From Pseudarthrobacter sp. W1I19 (GTDB lineage Bacteria; Actinomycetota; Actinomycetes; Actinomycetales; Micrococcaceae), in the NCBI RefSeq assembly GCF_030817835.1, contig NZ_JAUSZR010000001.1, positions 496,001 through 560,000 of the forward strand: a stretch of DNA of 64,000 bases, given 5' to 3'. The notes below the pieces were generated by a model that saw only the letters and a program-made list of their open reading frames with translations, did not search any database and had not been told where the DNA came from. Position numbers and translations under genes: made by a program. Below, one piece after another: positions 43,528-53,151 of the stretch. The first letter of the stretch is position 1; the number at the start of each line of letters is the position of its first letter.

Positions 43528-44915
43528 TCAGGCGCTGCCGGCGTACCACTGCCCAGCAGGCTCCGGGTGAGGGTCTCGGCGTCATCCATGAGCTCCTCCG
43601 CGGCCGCTGCCAGGTGCGCATCCGACACCGGTGCATCTTCGAGGGCTGCAGCCACCACTGCACGGCGCACCAGTTCGCGGGCGAAGGACGCCGTGGTGCC
43701 GGCAGTACGCGCGGCGGCGGCGGCCACAGCCTCGTCACTGAAGTTGGCCTGCCGGCCGTAGAGCCGAAGAAGCGCAGTCCGCTCACTCAGCGCGGGCAGC
43801 GGGATCTCCACGGCCAGGTCCACCCGGCCCGGGCGCTGTGCCAGCGCACGCTCGAGCATGTCCGGCCGGTTGGTGGTGAGCACAAACGCGACGTCGGCGT
43901 CGTTGTCCAGGCCGTCCATGGCATCAAGGACCTCAAAGAGCAGCGGCTGCGGCCCGTGGCCGAAACTCCGGTCCTCAGCGATGAGATCGCAATCCTCCAA
44001 CACCACGATCGAGGGCTGCAAAGCCCTGGCCATCCGGGCCGCTTCCGAAATCCGGGCCAGCGAACCACCGCTGAGGAGAATGGCGGTGGCACCCCCGCTC
44101 TGCCCCAGCAGGTAGCGGACGGTGTGTGTTTTGCCGGTTCCCGGCGGCCCGTACAGCAGCACACCCCGCTTGAGATGCTGGCCATGGCGCTTCAGGGACT
44201 CGCGGTGTGCGGCAATGCCCACGGCGTGGTCCGCCACCTTCTGCAGCAACCCCGGCGGGAGGATCACCTCCTGCCCCTCTAGCCGTGGCCGGGAATGGAA
44301 GGTCACCCCGCCGCTGCTCGGTCCGAACTCACCCATGGTCAGGGAAACCACCTGGCCCTTCAACACGCTCTGGCTGTCCATCCGCCGCCGGTACTCGGCC
44401 AGGAACGCCGTCCCGGTGCCAATGTTTTCGGCCACCACCTCAAGCGAAGCCGACTGCCGTCCGGAGCGCGGATCCGCCGCACGCTGCAGCACACCCAGCC
44501 GGCCGCCGTCGTAGGTCAACAGCCTTAGCCCGAACCCCACCGCCTGGCGCTGCGCCTCCGGTCCCACCGGGAGGTTCACGTAGTCCGGCTGGGCCAGGGG
44601 AAACTGCGGGAACACCTGCGACTGCTGGACCATGTCGCTGAGCGACTGGTGGTGCCGCTGCCCGCCCCCGCCGATCCCCACCAGCCGGCTTTCCGGGTCG
44701 AGGGCAGCGAGGTCCGCCATGACAATGTCCGCATCAACGAACCTATGAGGCGGAATTTCTTCCTCCACCACCGCAAGGTTTTCGGCCGCCACGCCCAGGT
44801 GCCCGGTCAAAGCTTCCAGCAGCTGGGTTCCGGTTTGGCGGCGGTGGCTGCCCGCCTGGGCCAACTGCACCAGATGCGCAAAATCGTCGATGAACTTCCC
44901 CAGTTTTTCATCCAT
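43521..44915 (-). CDS. AAA+ ATPase (single AAA domain with unknown N-terminal domain)
   Basis: 464 residues. The N-terminal 215 residues match no domain I recognise (DIVMADLAALDPESRLVGIG, SLTMGEFGPSSGGVTFHSRP). The AAA domain has Walker A LLYGPPGTGKTHTVRYLL (about 256-273), Walker B SIVVLEDCDLIAED, sensor 1 VLTTNRP and the arginine finger in ALAQRPGRVDLAVEIPLP. It is of the classical AAA (FtsH/Cdc48-like) clade but lacks a protease. Probably a remodelling ATPase. It is divergent from the GH1 gene. Confidence 0.87.
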   Translation of the reverse strand: MDEKLGKFIDDFAHLVQLAQAGSHRRQTGTQLLEALTGHLGVAAENLAVVEEEIPPHRFVDADIVMADLAALDPESRLVGIGGGGQRHHQSLSDMVQQSQVFPQFPLAQPDYVNLPVGPEAQRQAVGFGLRLLTYDGGRLGVLQRAADPRSGRQSASLEVVAENIGTGTAFLAEYRRRMDSQSVLKGQVVSLTMGEFGPSSGGVTFHSRPRLEGQEVILPPGLLQKVADHAVGIAAHRESLKRHGQHLKRGVLLYGPPGTGKTHTVRYLLGQSGGATAILLSGGSLARISEAARMARALQPSIVVLEDCDLIAEDRSFGHGPQPLLFEVLDAMDGLDNDADVAFVLTTNRPDMLERALAQRPGRVDLAVEIPLPALSERTALLRLYGRQANFSDEAVAAAAARTAGTTASFARELVRRAVVAAALEDAPVSDAHLAAAAEELMDDAETLTRSLLGSGTPAAPDY

Positions 44916-45037
44916 TCCCAGACCCTAGCAGGGCGCCCACCAGGAGCCCCGGAATCGTGCGAGGATATGGTCCTGACCTCGCGCGGGTCCAACGACTGGC
45001 GCGGGTACCGTCCTGTCCGTAGTAAAGGGTTGATTCG

Positions 45038-46600
45038 ATGCACATATCCGCCAAGGACCTCGCCGCACTCATCCCAGCGGGGTTCACGCTTGGAGTGGCC
45101 ACCGCAGCCTTCCAGATCGAAGGTGCGCTGGACGAGGACGGCCGCGGACCCGCCGGCTGGGATGTATTTGCCGGAAAGCCAGGCGCGATCGTGGAGGACC
45201 ACAGCCCGAAGGTCGCCTGCGACCACTACCACCGGATGCCGCAGGACGTGGCACTCATGAAGCAGCTGGGCGTGGACTCGTACCGGTTCTCGTTCGCCTG
45301 GCCGCGCATCCAGCCCACGGGCAGGGGGCCGGCCAACCGGGCGGGCCTGGCCTTTTACGACCGGCTCCTGGACGAACTCCTGGCCAACGGAATCTCGCCT
45401 ATGGCCACCATCTACCACTGGGACACGCCGCTGGCGCTGGACGAGGACGGTGGATGGATGAACCGGGACACCGCCTACCGGCTGGGGGAGTACGCCGGCA
45501 TCCTGGCTGAGGCTTTCGGCGACCGGGTGGCCCGCTGGGTCACCATCAACGAACCCGCCACCGTGAGCACCAACGGCTACACCCTTGGCCTGCATTCGCC
45601 AGGCAAGGAGCTCCTCCTGGGCGCCTTCCCCACCGTCCACCACCAGCTGCTGGGGCACGGCCTGGCCGTGCAGGCGCTGCGCGCCGCCAAGGTGCCGGGC
45701 GAAATCGGCATGACCAACGTCTACTCGCCCATGGTCCCGAATTCAATCAACCCGCTGGACTACGTCAGCGCGGGGCTGATGGACCTGGCGCAGAACCGGC
45801 TCTACGCCGATCCCGTACTGACCGGAAAATATCCGGACCTGATCCGGGCCGCCAAGTTCTTCAGCTCGTTCGAGCATCCGGAGGAGGACATGGACCTCAT
45901 CTCGCAGCCGCTGGATTTCTACGGGCTCAACTACTACATGCCCACCAAGGTTGCTGTTGGGCCCGGCGGCGGGGCGGTGCCGGCGAGCATGGCGGAGGCC
46001 ATGGGCAGCGACCTCAGCGCAGCGGGCAGCGGCGGCACCCCCTTCCACGTGGAAACCTGGCCGGAAGCGGACATCACGTCCTACGGCTGGCCGGTGAAAC
46101 CGGAATACATGCGCGTCGCCCTGAAGGAGATGGCCGAACGGTACCCCAACCTGCCGCCCGTCATCCTTACCGAGGGCGGGGCCAGCTTCGAGGACATCAT
46201 CGTCCGGGACAAGTCCACCAACACCCGGTTCATCCCCGACGAGCGCCGCCTGAAGTACCTGTCCGATCACCTGGAGGCTGCGCTGCGGGCCACGGCTCCC
46301 GGTGGTGAGGCTGAGTCCATCGACCTGCGCGGCTACTACGTCTGGTCCCTGCTGGACAACTTCGAGTGGTCCGCCGGCTACAACCAGCCGTTCGGGCTGC
46401 TCCATGTGGACTACGAGACCCTGGAGCGGACCCCCAAGGCCTCCTACTTCTGGTACCAGGAGCTCATTGAGGAGCGGGATGTGGCTGCTGCTGCAGACAT
46501 GGCCATCGCGGCGGCCGCGGCGCCCGAAGGGCTGGAGCCGGAGGTCCTGGATGCAGAATCGCCCGACGACGGCGTGACCCCGTTGGGTGCCAGCGCTTAG
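45038..46600 (+). CDS. GH1 beta-glucosidase
   Basis: The 520-residue TIM-barrel glycosidase has FTLGVATAAFQIEGAL at the start, the acid/base in WVTINEPATVSTNGY (about residue 170), and the nucleophile in PPVILTEGGASFED (TEGG in place of the more common TENG). YYVWSLLDNFEWSAGYNQPF is also present. A tail of about 45 Ala/Glu-rich residues follows the catalytic domain. No signal peptide, so it is cytoplasmic. It is monocistronic and no sugar transporter is adjacent. Confidence 0.93.
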   Translation: MHISAKDLAALIPAGFTLGVATAAFQIEGALDEDGRGPAGWDVFAGKPGAIVEDHSPKVACDHYHRMPQDVALMKQLGVDSYRFSFAWPRIQPTGRGPANRAGLAFYDRLLDELLANGISPMATIYHWDTPLALDEDGGWMNRDTAYRLGEYAGILAEAFGDRVARWVTINEPATVSTNGYTLGLHSPGKELLLGAFPTVHHQLLGHGLAVQALRAAKVPGEIGMTNVYSPMVPNSINPLDYVSAGLMDLAQNRLYADPVLTGKYPDLIRAAKFFSSFEHPEEDMDLISQPLDFYGLNYYMPTKVAVGPGGGAVPASMAEAMGSDLSAAGSGGTPFHVETWPEADITSYGWPVKPEYMRVALKEMAERYPNLPPVILTEGGASFEDIIVRDKSTNTRFIPDERRLKYLSDHLEAALRATAPGGEAESIDLRGYYVWSLLDNFEWSAGYNQPFGLLHVDYETLERTPKASYFWYQELIEERDVAAAADMAIAAAAAPEGLEPEVLDAESPDDGVTPLGASA

Positions 46601-46656
46601 GCCGCTTCGGCTTAGGGCAGCCGCTGCCGGATTCAGGCTGCGGCTTAGGCACCGGC

Positions 46657-47748
46657 CTAGAGGACGCCCAGCATGCCCAGCTGTTTGGCGATGCCCGCGC
46701 CATCGGGGGAGTAAATCCACGGCACCTTGGACGTGGTGTGGTCGCCGTCTTCCGAATGGCCGCCTGCAAAGACGGATTCGCTGATGGACAGCTGGCGGAT
46801 GGCGATGGCGGCAACCTTGTCCGGCTTGTCCTGGGCGAAGCTGGAGTAGATGGCCTCATCGTGCTGGCCGTTGTCGCCGATCAGGAGCCAGCGCATGTCC
46901 GGGAATTCCTTGGCGAGCCGCTCGAGGTTGCGCCTCTTGTGGTCCTGGCCGCTGCGGAACCAGCGGTCCTGCGTCAGGCCCCAGTCCGTCAGCAGCAGGG
47001 CTCCTGTGGGATACATGTTGCGGCTCAGGAAACGGGCCAGGGTGGGCGCGGCATTCCACGGCCCGGTGGACAGGTAGATCACCGGTGCGTCCGGATGCTC
47101 CACTGTGAGCCGGTCCAGCAGCACCGCCATCCCGGGCGTGGCCATGCGGGCCCGTTCGCTGAGCACAAAAGTGTTCCAGAGGGCCAGGAAAGGCCTGGGC
47201 AGCGCCGTCACCATCACGGTGTCATCAATGTCGGAGACGATGCCGAACTTCACATCCGGCGCAATAACGCGGATCTGCGCCTCTACGGGCTCTGTGCCTT
47301 CCGCCCGCAGGACGGCTGTGTGCCAGCCAGGCGTGAGCTGGACTTCCACCTCGGTGTCAATCAGCCCGCCGCGGTCAGCCCGGACATGGGTGACAACATC
47401 GCCGATGGTGATTTCGACGTCGGTAAACTGCAGCGGAACACTCGTAAAAGCACGCCAGCCCCGGATGTTTTGGTTTCCGTTGCGCGCCGCATGGTCAGCT
47501 TTGCTCCCCGGCAGCGGCTTCTGCGTCAGCAGCACCCGGCCCAGCACCCGCACCAGGCTGGTGGAGCCGTAACCCTGGTAGGCCACAGTCTGGGGAACAA
47601 AGTTCCAGCGCCTGGCCAGCCGGATCCGGACCGTGTTAACGGCGTCGGAGAGCCGGTGCGCCAGCCGGAACACCTGGTTCCCGGAGAGCGCGTCCAGAGC
47701 CGCGGCAGGCATTGTGTTGTGTGCGGAATTCTTCGGAGCCGAGTCCAT
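46657..47748 (-). CDS. App1-family (DUF2183) phosphatidate phosphatase-like protein
   Basis: The 363-residue protein has the HAD-like site GIVSDIDDTVMVTALPRP (DxDxT) in the second half, followed by VIYLSTGPWNAAPTLARFL and RWLLIGDNGQHDEAIY, the App1 hallmarks. The first 160 residues are beta-rich (TDVEITIGDVVTHVRADRGG) as in other bacterial App1 proteins. Such proteins dephosphorylate phosphatidate in yeast; the bacterial role is unknown. The start at 47748 has GGAGG just upstream. Confidence 0.88.
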   Translation of the reverse strand: MDSAPKNSAHNTMPAAALDALSGNQVFRLAHRLSDAVNTVRIRLARRWNFVPQTVAYQGYGSTSLVRVLGRVLLTQKPLPGSKADHAARNGNQNIRGWRAFTSVPLQFTDVEITIGDVVTHVRADRGGLIDTEVEVQLTPGWHTAVLRAEGTEPVEAQIRVIAPDVKFGIVSDIDDTVMVTALPRPFLALWNTFVLSERARMATPGMAVLLDRLTVEHPDAPVIYLSTGPWNAAPTLARFLSRNMYPTGALLLTDWGLTQDRWFRSGQDHKRRNLERLAKEFPDMRWLLIGDNGQHDEAIYSSFAQDKPDKVAAIAIRQLSISESVFAGGHSEDGDHTTSKVPWIYSPDGAGIAKQLGMLGVL

Positions 47749-47815
47749 GCCTCCACTCTGCCACAGGGCGGGGCGGCCCGAGGAGAAGCCAGGCGTCTGC
47801 TGAGGCTTCGTGACG

Positions 47816-48547
47816 TTACCCTTCGCCCAGGATTCCGCGCAGGGTCTCGGCGTTCCGCACGGCGTTCCCGCCGCCGTCGTTATTGAAATAGGCGTAGACA
47901 TCCTGGCCGTTGCCCGCCCACTCGCGGATGCGGTCCGCCCACCAGTGAAGGTCCGCATCCGAATAGGAGCCGGCGTAGAGATGCTGATGGTCCGGACCGT
48001 GCAGCCGCACGTAGGCGAAGGGTGCAGTAATTTGAAGAATGCAGGGGAGGTTGGCGCCGCTCATGATGCAGTAGGCGGCCTGATGGCGCTCCAGGAGGGC
48101 GAACACCTCCGGGCATTCCCAGCTCGGGTGCCGGAACTCCACCGTGACGCGGATCCAGTCCGGCACCGCGGCGAGGAAGTAGTCCAGCCGGGCATCGTCA
48201 CGTTCCATGCCGGGCGGCAGCTGGACCAAAAGGACTGCGCGCTTATCCCCCAACTCGTGCCAGCACCGGCTGATGCGCTCCAGCCACACCTCCGGTTCGT
48301 ACAGCTTCCTGGCGTGGGTCAGGCCACGGGGAGCCTTGACTGACATGCTGAACCCGGCGGGCAGCCGCTGGTTCCAGCCGGCAAAGGTGGTGTCGCGGGG
48401 CCAGCGGTAGAAGCTGGCGTTGAGCTCAACGGTATGGAACCGGGCCACGTAATGCTGCAGCCTGTCCTTCGCGGGCAGCCTGGGCGGATAGAGGACGTTT
48501 TCCCAGTGGTCGTAGCTCCATCCGGAGGTACCGATGTGGATTGCCAT
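47816..48547 (-). CDS. DUF72 (YecE-like) protein
   Basis: The 243-residue TIM-barrel-like protein starts MAIHIGTSGWSYDHWENVLY and has VELNASFYRWPRDTTFAGWN, FSMSVKAPRGLTHARKL and FAYVRLHGPD, followed by VYAYFNNDGGGNAV. All DUF72 landmarks are intact. The biochemical role is unknown. It is divergent from the GH15 gene. Confidence 0.92.
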   Translation of the reverse strand: MAIHIGTSGWSYDHWENVLYPPRLPAKDRLQHYVARFHTVELNASFYRWPRDTTFAGWNQRLPAGFSMSVKAPRGLTHARKLYEPEVWLERISRCWHELGDKRAVLLVQLPPGMERDDARLDYFLAAVPDWIRVTVEFRHPSWECPEVFALLERHQAAYCIMSGANLPCILQITAPFAYVRLHGPDHQHLYAGSYSDADLHWWADRIREWAGNGQDVYAYFNNDGGGNAVRNAETLRGILGEG

Positions 48548-48634
48548 GCCTGCCTCCGGTCACCGCTGCCGTTCTTCGAGGCTAGCATCCCTCCGGCTGG
48601 TCCACTCCGGCACTGGCTGTGGCAGGGTATGGTC

Positions 48635-50443
48635 ATGGCGCGAATTGAAGATTATGCCGTTGTCGGTGACCTCCATACCGGGGCGCTGGTGAACAAGGAA
48701 GGCTCCATCGACTGGCTCTGCCTTCCCAGGTTCGATTCCCCGGCCTGCTTCAACGCACTGCTGGACACACCCGAAGCGGGGCGGTGGCTTTTGGCGCCGG
48801 CAAGCGGCGGGCCCTGCACACGCCGCGGCTACCGGGACGGCAGCCTGATCCTGGAGACGGAGTGGGACACCGATGACGGGACGGTGCGGGTCATCGACTT
48901 TATGCCGCCGCGTGACTCGGTGGCCGACATCGTCCGGATCGTCGAAGGCGTCACGGGAAGAGTGAAGATGCACGGCGAGTTGACCCTCCGCTTCGATTAC
49001 GGCCACATCATCCCCTGGGTGCGCAAGGACGACTATGGCCTGCACGCCATCGCCGGGCCGGACGCCGTGTATTTTGTGACTCCTGCCCCACTGCACGGCG
49101 AGAACATGCACAGCGTCAGCGACTTCACGGTCAATGCCGGCGAACGGGTTCCGTTTGTCCTCACCTGGGCCCCGAGCCACGTGGGGCGGCCGCACACTGT
49201 GGACGCCGAGGAAGTACTGGGCACCACCTACGCCTTCTGGCGGGGCTGGGCGTCTCAATGCACCGTGGAGGGCAAGTACAAAGAAGCCGTGACGCGCTCG
49301 CTGGTGACGCTGAAAGCCCTGACCTATGCTCCCACCGGCGGGATCGTGGCTGCGGTGACCACCTCGCTGCCCGAACAACCCGGCGGCCCCCGCAACTGGG
49401 ACTACCGCTACTGCTGGCTCCGCGACGCCACAATGACGCTCCAGGCGCTGCTGGCCGCCGGCTATACCGCCGAGGCGGCCGCCTGGCGGGACTGGCTGCT
49501 CCGGGCCGTCGCCGGCGACCCGTCAGATCTCCAGATCATGTACGGAATCCACGGTGAACGCCGCCTGCCGGAAATGGAGCTGCCCTGGCTGAAGGGTTAC
49601 GAAAACTCCTCCCCGGTCCGGATCGGCAACGGCGCTGCCGAGCAGCTGCAGCTGGACGTGTGGGGCGAAGTGCTGGACTGCCTGGCGCTCACCCGCAACT
49701 CGCTGTTGACCCATACCGATGAGGCCTGGGATGTGCAGGTAGCGCTGATGGAGCACCTGGAGACCATCTGGGACCAGCCGGATAACGGGCTCTGGGAAAT
49801 GCGCGGCCCCCGCCGGCACTTCACGCACTCCAAAGTGATGGCCTGGGTGGCGGCGGACCGCATGGTCAAGGGCGTCCGCGTCTCAGGGCTTCCCGGGCCG
49901 GTGGAACGCTGGGAAAAGCTGCGCGACACCATCCGCCGGGACATTATGGCCAACGGCTTCGACGCCAAACGCAACACGTTTGTGCAGTCCTACGGGCGGC
50001 CGGAACTGGACGCCAGCCTGCTCCTGATTCCCCGCGTGGGTTTCCTGCCGCCCGATGATCCGCGGGTACTCGGGACCATCGAGGCCATCCAGCGGGAACT
50101 GACCGAGGACGGGTTTGTGCTCCGTTACCGGCCCGCCGAGAGCGATGACGGCCTGCCGGGCGATGAGGGCGTCTTCCTGGCATGTTCGTTCTGGCTGGTG
50201 GAAGCGCTGTTGGGCGCGGGCCGCCACGAGGAATCCCGGGAATTGTTCGAACGGCTCCTGGAATTGCGTAACGATGTTGGGCTCCTGAGCGAGGAATGGG
50301 GGGTCAGGCTCGGCCGGCAGCTCGGGAATACGCCACAGGCCTTCAGCCACTTCGCGCTTGTGACTAGCGCTTTGGAGCTGCATCAGGATACCGTTCGGCG
50401 AAGTGACACCCCCATTCCGCCGGAAACGGCGGAAACGCGCTGA
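48635..50443 (+). CDS. GH15-family glycoside hydrolase (trehalase/glucoamylase-like)
   Basis: The 602-residue protein has the N-terminal domain DYAVVGDLHTGALVNKEGSI plus DWLCLPRFDSPACF. The (alpha/alpha)6 barrel follows with GGPRNWDYRYCWLRDATMTL, KVMAWVAADRMVKG and GLLSEEWGVRLGRQLGNTPQ. This bacterial GH15 group includes the trehalases of actinobacteria. The ATG at 48635 is preferred because AGGG lies 7 bases upstream; an ATG at 48629 lacks space. Cytoplasmic. The catalytic Glu pair appears intact. Confidence 0.9.
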   Translation: MARIEDYAVVGDLHTGALVNKEGSIDWLCLPRFDSPACFNALLDTPEAGRWLLAPASGGPCTRRGYRDGSLILETEWDTDDGTVRVIDFMPPRDSVADIVRIVEGVTGRVKMHGELTLRFDYGHIIPWVRKDDYGLHAIAGPDAVYFVTPAPLHGENMHSVSDFTVNAGERVPFVLTWAPSHVGRPHTVDAEEVLGTTYAFWRGWASQCTVEGKYKEAVTRSLVTLKALTYAPTGGIVAAVTTSLPEQPGGPRNWDYRYCWLRDATMTLQALLAAGYTAEAAAWRDWLLRAVAGDPSDLQIMYGIHGERRLPEMELPWLKGYENSSPVRIGNGAAEQLQLDVWGEVLDCLALTRNSLLTHTDEAWDVQVALMEHLETIWDQPDNGLWEMRGPRRHFTHSKVMAWVAADRMVKGVRVSGLPGPVERWEKLRDTIRRDIMANGFDAKRNTFVQSYGRPELDASLLLIPRVGFLPPDDPRVLGTIEAIQRELTEDGFVLRYRPAESDDGLPGDEGVFLACSFWLVEALLGAGRHEESRELFERLLELRNDVGLLSEEWGVRLGRQLGNTPQAFSHFALVTSALELHQDTVRRSDTPIPPETAETR

Positions 50444-50486
50444 GGCGGCGCGTTCGGGATGTCCGGCTTCTCCTTCGCGAAATAGA

Positions 50487-50498
50487 TAAGTATACTTA
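50487..50498. promoter_or_regulatory. Palindrome TAAGTATACTTA ahead of the DUF1508 operon
   Basis: A perfect 12-bp palindrome lies within GATAAGTATACTTACTA, about 60 bases before the DUF1508 start. It has the same layout as TAAGCATGCTTA at 30477-30488. Confidence 0.45.
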
Positions 50499-50560
50499 CT
50501 AACACTTCATGGAGTGCTCCCAAAGAGCACAGCGCCATGACTGATGGAGGAGTGATTGCA

Positions 50561-50851
50561 ATGGCCGGGTATTTTGAGCTCGTGGACGCGCCCGACGGCG
50601 GCTATAGGGTCCGGATGATGGATGGCACGGGGAATCTGATGGCCATCTCGGTCACCTTTCCCACCAAGCGGGCAGCCGTTGCCGGCGTGGCGATGGCGCG
50701 TGAAATCGCCGGCACAGGACTGATCAGGGATAAGAGCCACGACGGCGCCGGCACGGTCATCAGGGAACGCGTGCGCCCTGTGAGCAGCCCCAAGGAGGAG
50801 GCTTCCCGGGCCAGGAAAACTGCGGAAGCCAAACGGGCTGCGGTCAGCTGA
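50561..50851 (+). CDS. DUF1508 (YegP/UPF0339-type) small protein
   Basis: The 96-residue protein reads MAGYFELVDAPDGGYRVRMM and later FPTKRAAVAGVAMAREI, a DUF1508 unit, followed by a lysine/alanine-rich tail (ARKTAEAKRAAV). Only one repeat is present, whereas several family members have two. GGAGGAG lies 10 bases upstream. Its TGA overlaps the ATG of the HAD gene, so they form an operon. Function unknown. Confidence 0.85.
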   Translation: MAGYFELVDAPDGGYRVRMMDGTGNLMAISVTFPTKRAAVAGVAMAREIAGTGLIRDKSHDGAGTVIRERVRPVSSPKEEASRARKTAEAKRAAVS

Positions 50852-51555
50852 TGGTGCCGCTGGAACCGGAATCCCCTGACGGCGGACGCCGCCGGGGGAT
50901 TCTCTTTGACGTTGACGGCACGCTGATCGATTCCTCCTACATCCACACGATTTCCTGGTGGGGTGCCTTTCGCCAGCAGGGGTATGACATCCCGATGGCG
51001 TCGATCCACCATTTTGTGGGCATGGGCGGTGACCGGTTGGTGGACAGCCTCCTGCCGGATGACCGGGACAAGTCCCTTGATTCTGAGGTCATGGCCAGCC
51101 ATGCCGCGCTCTATGCCTCCCACTGGCCGGCATTGCGCAGGTTTGACGGCGCCAGGGAACTGCTGGCTCAATGCCATGCGGCCGGACTCGCCGTCGCGCT
51201 CGCATCCTCTGCGCGGAACCAGGACCTCCAGGTCATGAAGTCAATCCTGGACGCCGACGCTTACATCGATGGTGCCACCAGCGCCAACGACGCCGCGGAA
51301 AGCAAGCCTGCCCCGGACATCCTCGTCGCCGCGCTGGAAGCAATCGGCGTGGATGCGGCCGACGCCGTGTTTGTCGGGGATGCGGTCTGGGACATGGTGG
51401 CAGCCGGCGCGCTGGGGATTCCCGCCATTGGAGTCACCTGCGGCGGGGTCAGTGCGGCTGAGCTCCGGGAGGCGGGCGCGGTGGAAGTCTATGAAGGGCC
51501 GCGCGATTTGCTGGAGAACCTGAAAACAAGCGCTGCAGGCCGCCTGTTGTCCTGA
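50851..51555 (+). CDS. HAD-superfamily phosphatase (phosphoglycolate phosphatase-like)
   Basis: The 234-residue protein has motif I GILFDVDGTLIDSSYIH, motif II LAVALASSARNQD, the Lys of motif III in ESKPAPDILVAALEAIG and motif IV FVGDAVWDMVAAGALG. The helical cap between motifs I and II is C1-type. It should remove phosphate from a small metabolite. The start overlaps the DUF1508 stop (TGATG). Confidence 0.9.
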   Translation: MVPLEPESPDGGRRRGILFDVDGTLIDSSYIHTISWWGAFRQQGYDIPMASIHHFVGMGGDRLVDSLLPDDRDKSLDSEVMASHAALYASHWPALRRFDGARELLAQCHAAGLAVALASSARNQDLQVMKSILDADAYIDGATSANDAAESKPAPDILVAALEAIGVDAADAVFVGDAVWDMVAAGALGIPAIGVTCGGVSAAELREAGAVEVYEGPRDLLENLKTSAAGRLLS

Positions 51556-51562
51556 TACGGCG

Positions 51563-51814
51563 CTAGAGCGTCTGCCCGCCGGCGACCGAGTCCTCGTCAC
51601 CCGCATTGGCCGGCTTGGCCCAGGAAACCGCCACCCGCACGGAGCCGTCGTCGCTCCGGTCAACGTCGGTGACCACGTCGGTGATGCTGGCGCCCATCTC
51701 CACGATCCGCTGCTGGTAGCTGGCCACCAGTGCCTCCAGGCTTTCCTCCGTCCATTCGCCGGGGCGCATGCGCGTGGAAATTTCGACCGGTTCCGGCTGG
51801 TAGAGCGACATCAT
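51563..51814 (-). CDS. Small hypothetical protein
   Basis: The 83-residue protein starts MMSLYQPEPVEISTRMRPGE and has SLEALVASYQQRIVEMGASI followed by a beta hairpin VTDVDRSDDGSVRVAVSWAK. GAGG lies just upstream of the two adjacent ATGs (51814, 51811). No signal or helix. It is convergent with the HAD gene (7 bases apart). Family not recognised. Confidence 0.65.
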   Translation of the reverse strand: MMSLYQPEPVEISTRMRPGEWTEESLEALVASYQQRIVEMGASITDVVTDVDRSDDGSVRVAVSWAKPANAGDEDSVAGGQTL

Positions 51815-51975
51815 GTTCCTCTTTCACTGGGCATCTCGCGTGGGCTGGTCCTTCCTACGCTAGGAGCCGCAGGCCGGGACGACAAGACTTTCATCAGCCT
51901 GCTTACTTTTTTGCCCGTGAGCCGCTAGCGTCGAGGAAAGGGCGGCCCCGCCCGGATCCGAGAGAAAGGGAGACT

Positions 51976-53151
51976 GTGAAAGCACTGACGTGGCAAGGAA
52001 AACGTTCGGTAAGTGTGGAAGAAGTGCCTGATCCAGTCATCCAGGACCCTACCGACGCAATCATCCGGATCACCTCGACGGCGATCTGCGGCTCCGACCT
52101 CCACCTGTACGAGGTCCTCGGCCCGTACATGCACAAGGGTGATGTGATCGGCCACGAACCGATGGGCATCGTGGAGGAGGTGGGCAGCGCCGTCACCAAC
52201 CTTCGCAAAGGCGACCGGGTGGTGGTCCCCTTCAACATTTCCTGCGGACGCTGCTACATGTGTGCCCAGGGCCTGCAGTCGCAGTGCGAGACCACCCAGG
52301 TCAAGGACAAGGGCTCAGGGGCGGCCCTTTTTGGCTATTCGGAGCTGTATGGTTCCGTCCCCGGCGGACAGGCCGAATACCTGCGCGTCCCGCACGCGGA
52401 CTACGGCCCCATCAAGGTGGGCACGGAATTGCCCGACGAACGGTACCTGTTCCTCTCGGATATCCTTCCCACCGCCTGGCAGGCCGTGGAGTATGCGGAC
52501 ACTCCTGCCGGCGGCACCCTGGCCGTGTTCGGCCTGGGGCCGGTCGGCCAGTTCTCCGGACGCATCGGGGTCCAGCGCGGACTGCGGGTAATCGGCATCG
52601 ACCCCGTCCCTGAGCGGCGGGAGATGGCGGCGCGGCACGGCGTAGAGACGCTCGATTACACCAAGGATGTGGCGGACCAGCTGCGGGAGATGACTGCGGG
52701 GAGGGGCCCGGACGCGGTGGTTGACGCCGTCGGCATGGAAGCACATGGTTCCCCCGTGGCAGGGTTCGCCCACCAGGCGCTGGGCCTGCTGCCGGACAAA
52801 CTGGCGCAAAAGGCGATGGAGACCGCCGGGGTGGACAGGCTCGCCGCGCTGCACACGTCCATCCAGGCTGTGCGCAGGGGCGGAACAGTGTCGCTGAGCG
52901 GGGTCTACGGCGGGCAGGCCAGCCCGATGCCGATGCTCACCATGTTCGACAAGCAGATCCAGCTCCGGATGGGGCAGTGCAACGTGCGCCGCTGGACCGA
53001 TGACATCCTTCCCTTGGTGGAGGACGACGCCGATCCGCTGGGTGTGATGGACCTGGTCACCCACCGCTCCGGTTTGGAGGGGGCGCCGGCGCTGTACGAG
53101 AAGTTCCAGAAAAAGCAGGACGGCTGCATCAAGGTGGTCCTGAACCCCTAG
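51976..53151 (+). CDS. Zinc-dependent alcohol dehydrogenase (glutathione-independent formaldehyde dehydrogenase-like)
   Basis: The 391-residue MDR enzyme has a catalytic zinc site in STAICGSDLHLYE and DVIGHEPMGIVEEVG. The structural zinc site is SCGRCYMCAQGLQSQCE, and the Rossmann motif is VFGLGPVGQFSGRIGV. The long insert after DAVGMEAHG (QALGLLPDKLAQKAMETAGV) is typical of the formaldehyde/aldehyde dismutase-like subgroup. The GTG start has AAAGGGAG upstream. It oxidises an alcohol or aldehyde with NAD(P); the substrate is uncertain. The stop overlaps the convergent gene by 4 bases. Confidence 0.9.
   Translation: MKALTWQGKRSVSVEEVPDPVIQDPTDAIIRITSTAICGSDLHLYEVLGPYMHKGDVIGHEPMGIVEEVGSAVTNLRKGDRVVVPFNISCGRCYMCAQGLQSQCETTQVKDKGSGAALFGYSELYGSVPGGQAEYLRVPHADYGPIKVGTELPDERYLFLSDILPTAWQAVEYADTPAGGTLAVFGLGPVGQFSGRIGVQRGLRVIGIDPVPERREMAARHGVETLDYTKDVADQLREMTAGRGPDAVVDAVGMEAHGSPVAGFAHQALGLLPDKLAQKAMETAGVDRLAALHTSIQAVRRGGTVSLSGVYGGQASPMPMLTMFDKQIQLRMGQCNVRRWTDDILPLVEDDADPLGVMDLVTHRSGLEGAPALYEKFQKKQDGCIKVVLNP

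Noticed and set aside
46141..46200. TEGG instead of TENG at the GH1 nucleophile, possible inactivation
   Set aside because: The catalytic Glu is kept and, from memory, TEGG is common in actinobacterial GH1 enzymes.
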